Source of the DNA: Deltaproteobacteria bacterium
GTDB taxonomy: Bacteria; Myxococcota; UBA796; SXON01
Assembly: GCA_947483545.1 (NCBI GenBank)
Contig: CANKNP010000248.1
Coordinates: 1 to 8,096 of the forward strand
DNA: 8,096 nucleotides
Reading direction: 5' to 3'
In this document: piece by piece, positions 5,014 through 8,096 of the stretch
How positions within the stretch are numbered: position 1 is the first letter of the stretch
Layout of the letters: the number at the start of each line of letters is the position of its first letter
Position numbers and translations under genes: made by a program
Notes under the pieces: generated by a model
What the model saw: the letters and a program-made list of their open reading frames with translations, nothing else
Told to the model about the DNA's origin: nothing
Database searches by the model: none

Positions 5014-8000
5014 CCCCCCAGCCTGATCTCATCCCACACCGCGCGCTGGCTCCGCTGATCCAGAACGCCCAGCGCTTGGTCGATCAGGGCTCGCGACGCG
5101 GGGAGATCGCCCGCGGCACGATGGACCCGCGCGGCATCGGCCAACACCCGGGCGGCGGGGCCAGGCACGCGGTGTTGGAGGTCGCCCAGGCGCTCAACAG
5201 CCTCCCGTGCAAAGCGCACCCGGGCCGCAGCTTCCGGGTGTGTCCTGGCCAACAACCCCAGTCGAACGGCGTCGGCCCCGACCCCCGGCGCGGCGAACCA
5301 GTCCCCGGCCTGCAGGCGCGTGAGGAGCGCCGGCGGCACCTCCGACACCGTGCGTACGAACGGGGCGAAGGCGAGCACATCCCGGCAATCCAGTGCGACC
5401 AACGCCAGCAGTCCATCGCTGGCTGCCGCCCGCACATCCTGACCCCTGAGCCGGCCAGCCTCGACCCGCACCCCAGCAGAGAGCTCCGCCGCGAACGGCA
5501 CCCCAGACAGCTCGCCGACGCTGTCCATCTCGTCCACAAGCCGCAGCGCAAGCGAAAAACTACCCTCCTCCAGCGCCAACTCCGCCCGCTGCGCCAGGAC
5601 CATCAGCGCTGGGCGCCGATCCGCGATGTCCTCGGACCGGGTCTGCGCGCGATCCAAGAGATCCAAAGCACGCGCCGGCCGCCGTTGAATTCGCGCCTGC
5701 ACAGCGAGCAGACACAGGGCCTCGACCTCTCCCACGGGCTCCCGCGCCTCGACGGATCGGGTGAGCAGCGCATTCCCCAGGGGCTGCGCATCTCCGCCGA
5801 AGTCCTGAACGAGACGTGCACGGGTCGCCGCTACCTCCGGCCAGATGGGATTTCCCTCGGGCAAGCCGACCATGCCTTCGCTCAGCAGCGCGCTCGCTTC
5901 CTCTCGGAACCCCAGCGCTGCCCTGGCCAGGCCGCGACTCGCCATCGCTCGGGCGACCTCCGCCTGGTTCTTCTCCGTCCTCGCCGCCAACAAGGCCCGC
6001 GCGTAGGCGTCGTCTGCCCGAAGCGGCTGTCCAAGCGCGCGGAGGGCGTCCCCGTGGACGAGGTGCAGTGTTCGACGCAGCTTTGCGGCGTCTGCCGGGG
6101 TGAGATGGGCCTCGGCGATCGGCGCCAACGCCAACGCTCGCTCGCAGAGTCCCCGCGCAGCCATCTCTCCGGTCCGGGATCGCGCGCGCGAGGCGGCGCT
6201 GACCAGCAAGGGGTAGGCCCCGACCGCATCCCCGGCGCGCAGCAGGTGGCTCGCGACCGTCTCCGAGACCGTGCCGGGCCGACGCCGATACCAGGCTTGG
6301 AGGCCCTCGGCGACCCGGCGGTGCGTTCCTGCGCGCTGATCTGGCGACAGCGCCTCGTAGAGGGCTTGCTGCCGGCGGGTCGGCATGAGGCTGAAGAGCG
6401 TCACCGAGGTCTCCCCCTCCGCCTCGCGTCCCAGCATCCCGTCTGCCGCGATCGGCCCGGCGGCGGCCTCGATCGCCGCTTCGTCCCAGCCCATCACCTG
6501 CGCGAGGAGGCCCACCGGCGCGCTGGTCCCAAGGACCGCCATCGTCGTGGCGAGCTGCGCGCTGTCCGCGGGCAAACCGCGCAACCAGACGCGAGCACCG
6601 TCCACTTCGTCGTCGGGGAGCGGGAGCGGCTCGGTCTGGAATGTCTCGACGGGCACAAGCGGGCGGAACGACCCGTCCGTGGCGCGTTCGACCCAGCCCT
6701 GACGCACCATCGCGTGCAGCGTGCGCACCGCCGCGCCCGGCTGGCCGTCCAGCTCAGCCAGGAACCTTCGGGCGAGGTGCGCTGCGACGGCGCCGTGGAT
6801 GCCGCGGTCCCGAAGCAACTCTCGAAGCTGCTCGCGATCGAGGCCACCCAGAGTCAGCTGCCCCGGAAGCGGGCTCTCGTCCACGAGGAGCACCTGGATC
6901 GGCGCGTCCCTGGGCCCGACCCCGGATCCGTCCGAGAGTTCCACCCGCACCTTCGCCCCAAGCGGCCCCGCGAGCTCAACGACCGCGGCGGCGAACCGCT
7001 GCCGTCCGCTGCCCGACGGCGCGTGGATGCGGACCGTCCCGCCCGCGGGTCCCAGGTCCTTGAGCCGCTGGCGCACCGCCAACAAGAGACGTTCGCGCCC
7101 GACGTGCGCGGGCGGGGGCACCGCCGAGAGCGCCGCGACCGCCTCCGCCGCAGACCCGAAGCGCCGAGCCGGCTCCTTGTCGAGGAGCCGCATGCAGACA
7201 CGCTCCACCGAGCGCGGGATGCGTGGGTCGATGTCCGTCACCGGCCGCGGCGCCTCGGTCAACTGCCGCGCCAGGAAGCCCGCGAGGGTGTCTGCCGCGA
7301 TGGGCTTCCGCCCGGTGAGCAGCAGGTAGAACACCGCCCCCAAGCCGTACAGATCCGTCCGGGCCGTCACAGGCTCGCCGCTGATCTGCTCCGGCGCCAT
7401 GAACGCCACCGTGCCCACGAGCCGCCCGGTCATCGTCAGGTTGGCGCGGAAGCTCTCTTCGTCTTTGACCCCCCCAAAGTCCGCGAGGTGGACGTGCCCG
7501 GCCCGGTCCAGCAGCACGTTTTGAGGCTTCACATCCCGATGCACGATGCCGAAGGTGTGAACGTAGGTGAGCGCGGCGGCCAGCTCGGTGAAGATCTGGA
7601 TCGAACGGGCGATCCGGTCGGGAGGGGGACTGGAAGCCCAGGACTCGACGACCACGGACAGGTCGGCCCCGTCGATCAACTCCATCGCAAACCAGGGCAA
7701 GCCGCGGGTGTGGCCGGCATCCAGCGCGCGCACGATCCGCGAGTGGTCCAGGCGTGACAAGGTCAGGTACTCCCGGCGCATCCGCTCTTCTTCTTCGGAC
7801 GAGAGCTTGCCGGGGAGCAGCACCTTCACCGCAGCGAGCCGCCCATCGATCTGGTGCTTCGCCTGGCAGATCACCGCGAGGCCCCCCTGCCCGATGGTCC
7901 GCTCGACGATCCAGTCGCCGAGCCGATCACCGGGTTGCGGCAGTCCAGTCAACAAGGGCGCGAGCCTCCAGGGGGCGGGAAGGTAACCGCTGGGGTGCGG

Positions 8001-8015
8001 GGGGTGGGGAGCCAT
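5004..8015 (-). CDS. Hanks-type Ser/Thr protein kinase with condensed STAND-like module and helical repeats
   Basis: About 1003 residues from ATG 8015. The kinase domain (about 34-296) is complete: glycine loop IGQGGLAV, K64 in AAVKVL, probable helix-C Glu E82, HRDVKPQN with D161 and N166, DFG at 179-181 and APE at 207-209. It should phosphorylate Ser/Thr. Next comes a VGRE motif (305-308), typical of the start of an AAA/STAND NTPase. The P-loop that follows reads APSGSGRQ (332-339), lacking the Lys and Ser/Thr. The module is much shorter than usual. Residues about 575-985 are Ala/Leu/Arg-rich helical pairs resembling TPRs, a likely protein-binding surface. No membrane segment is visible, so the protein is probably cytoplasmic; PknK-like proteins have a similar plan. 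The frame stays open to the window edge, with GTG 8066 and TTG 8096 as other starts. The last codons and TAG lie in or beside the 29-bp repeat array. Confidence 0.92.
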   Translation of the reverse strand: MAPHPPHPSGYLPAPWRLAPLLTGLPQPGDRLGDWIVERTIGQGGLAVICQAKHQIDGRLAAVKVLLPGKLSSEEEERMRREYLTLSRLDHSRIVRALDAGHTRGLPWFAMELIDGADLSVVVESWASSPPPDRIARSIQIFTELAAALTYVHTFGIVHRDVKPQNVLLDRAGHVHLADFGGVKDEESFRANLTMTGRLVGTVAFMAPEQISGEPVTARTDLYGLGAVFYLLLTGRKPIAADTLAGFLARQLTEAPRPVTDIDPRIPRSVERVCMRLLDKEPARRFGSAAEAVAALSAVPPPAHVGRERLLLAVRQRLKDLGPAGGTVRIHAPSGSGRQRFAAAVVELAGPLGAKVRVELSDGSGVGPRDAPIQVLLVDESPLPGQLTLGGLDREQLRELLRDRGIHGAVAAHLARRFLAELDGQPGAAVRTLHAMVRQGWVERATDGSFRPLVPVETFQTEPLPLPDDEVDGARVWLRGLPADSAQLATTMAVLGTSAPVGLLAQVMGWDEAAIEAAAGPIAADGMLGREAEGETSVTLFSLMPTRRQQALYEALSPDQRAGTHRRVAEGLQAWYRRRPGTVSETVASHLLRAGDAVGAYPLLVSAASRARSRTGEMAARGLCERALALAPIAEAHLTPADAAKLRRTLHLVHGDALRALGQPLRADDAYARALLAARTEKNQAEVARAMASRGLARAALGFREEASALLSEGMVGLPEGNPIWPEVAATRARLVQDFGGDAQPLGNALLTRSVEAREPVGEVEALCLLAVQARIQRRPARALDLLDRAQTRSEDIADRRPALMVLAQRAELALEEGSFSLALRLVDEMDSVGELSGVPFAAELSAGVRVEAGRLRGQDVRAAASDGLLALVALDCRDVLAFAPFVRTVSEVPPALLTRLQAGDWFAAPGVGADAVRLGLLARTHPEAAARVRFAREAVERLGDLQHRVPGPAARVLADAARVHRAAGDLPASRALIDQALGVLDQRSQRAVWDEIRLGGAS

Positions 8016-8068
8016 CGGGCGGGAACGGCGCGGTAGCGCTGGACCCGGCCGAATCGACGCGAACACAA

Positions 8069-8084
8069 GCCCGCGGATGCGGGC
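8069..8084. terminator. Possible hairpin terminator upstream of the kinase gene
   Basis: GCCCGC (8069-8074) pairs with GCGGGC (8079-8084) around GGAT. On the minus strand the stem is preceded by AAGAAC and followed by TTGTGTT, a weak terminator-like context that would end a minus-strand gene lying beyond the window. If so, it supports starting the kinase downstream of it, at 8015. The T-tract is poor, so this is tentative. Confidence 0.3.
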
Positions 8085-8096
8085 GTTCTTCGCCAA

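Noticed and set aside
4812..7757. Very long plus-strand open frame (981 codons) antisense to the kinase
   Set aside because: Its translation has no recognisable domain, is Arg/Pro/Gly-rich and includes the 29-bp repeat. The minus strand encodes an unmistakable kinase. It is a GC-bias shadow.

Overview
The window is very GC-rich (about 70% by eye). It carries a Hanks-type Ser/Thr kinase fused to a long helical-repeat region, Tat-exported dioxygenase-like proteins, and an OmpR-type two-component system preceded by small membrane proteins. This suggests a large-genome environmental bacterium. Myxococcota (former Deltaproteobacteria) or a neighbouring phylum is my best guess, from overall style only; there is no rRNA or other marker to confirm it.

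Layout. Positions 1-259 hold no gene that I can support. They contain an elaborate set of nested inverted repeats, including a three-way-junction fold at 45-120 flanked by G6/C6 hairpins. From 260 to 3584 on the plus strand there is a tightly packed four-gene unit: a multi-pass membrane protein, a small protein with two hydrophobic segments and an alpha-helical tail, an OmpR/CreB-like response regulator, and a CreC-like sensor histidine kinase. The first three genes overlap by 4 and 8 nt, so they are probably translated together. The two membrane proteins are good candidates for accessories or clients of the two-component system.

The minus-strand genes run towards this unit and end 16 bp from it. 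In order of transcription they are a Ser/Thr kinase (start near 8015, stop at 5004), an array of four 29-bp repeats (4898-5013) that overlaps the kinase stop codon, and two tandem paralogues of a secreted intradiol ring-cleavage dioxygenase family (4265-4870 and 3601-4203). The copy next to the array keeps the expected Tat signal, lipobox and Fe(III) ligand pattern (Tyr, Tyr, His, His). The distal copy has an intact frame but lost one Tyr ligand (now His) and a good lipobox, so it looks like a pseudoenzyme or a repurposed paralogue.

The kinase has a complete catalytic core. The STAND/AAA-like module behind it is heavily condensed, with a P-loop lacking the Lys and Ser/Thr, so it is probably a scaffold or sensor rather than an ATPase. 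No complete novel defence or mobile system is visible. The most unusual items are the 5' structured element, the divergent dioxygenase pair, the repeat array that supplies the end of the kinase gene, and the condensed NTPase module.
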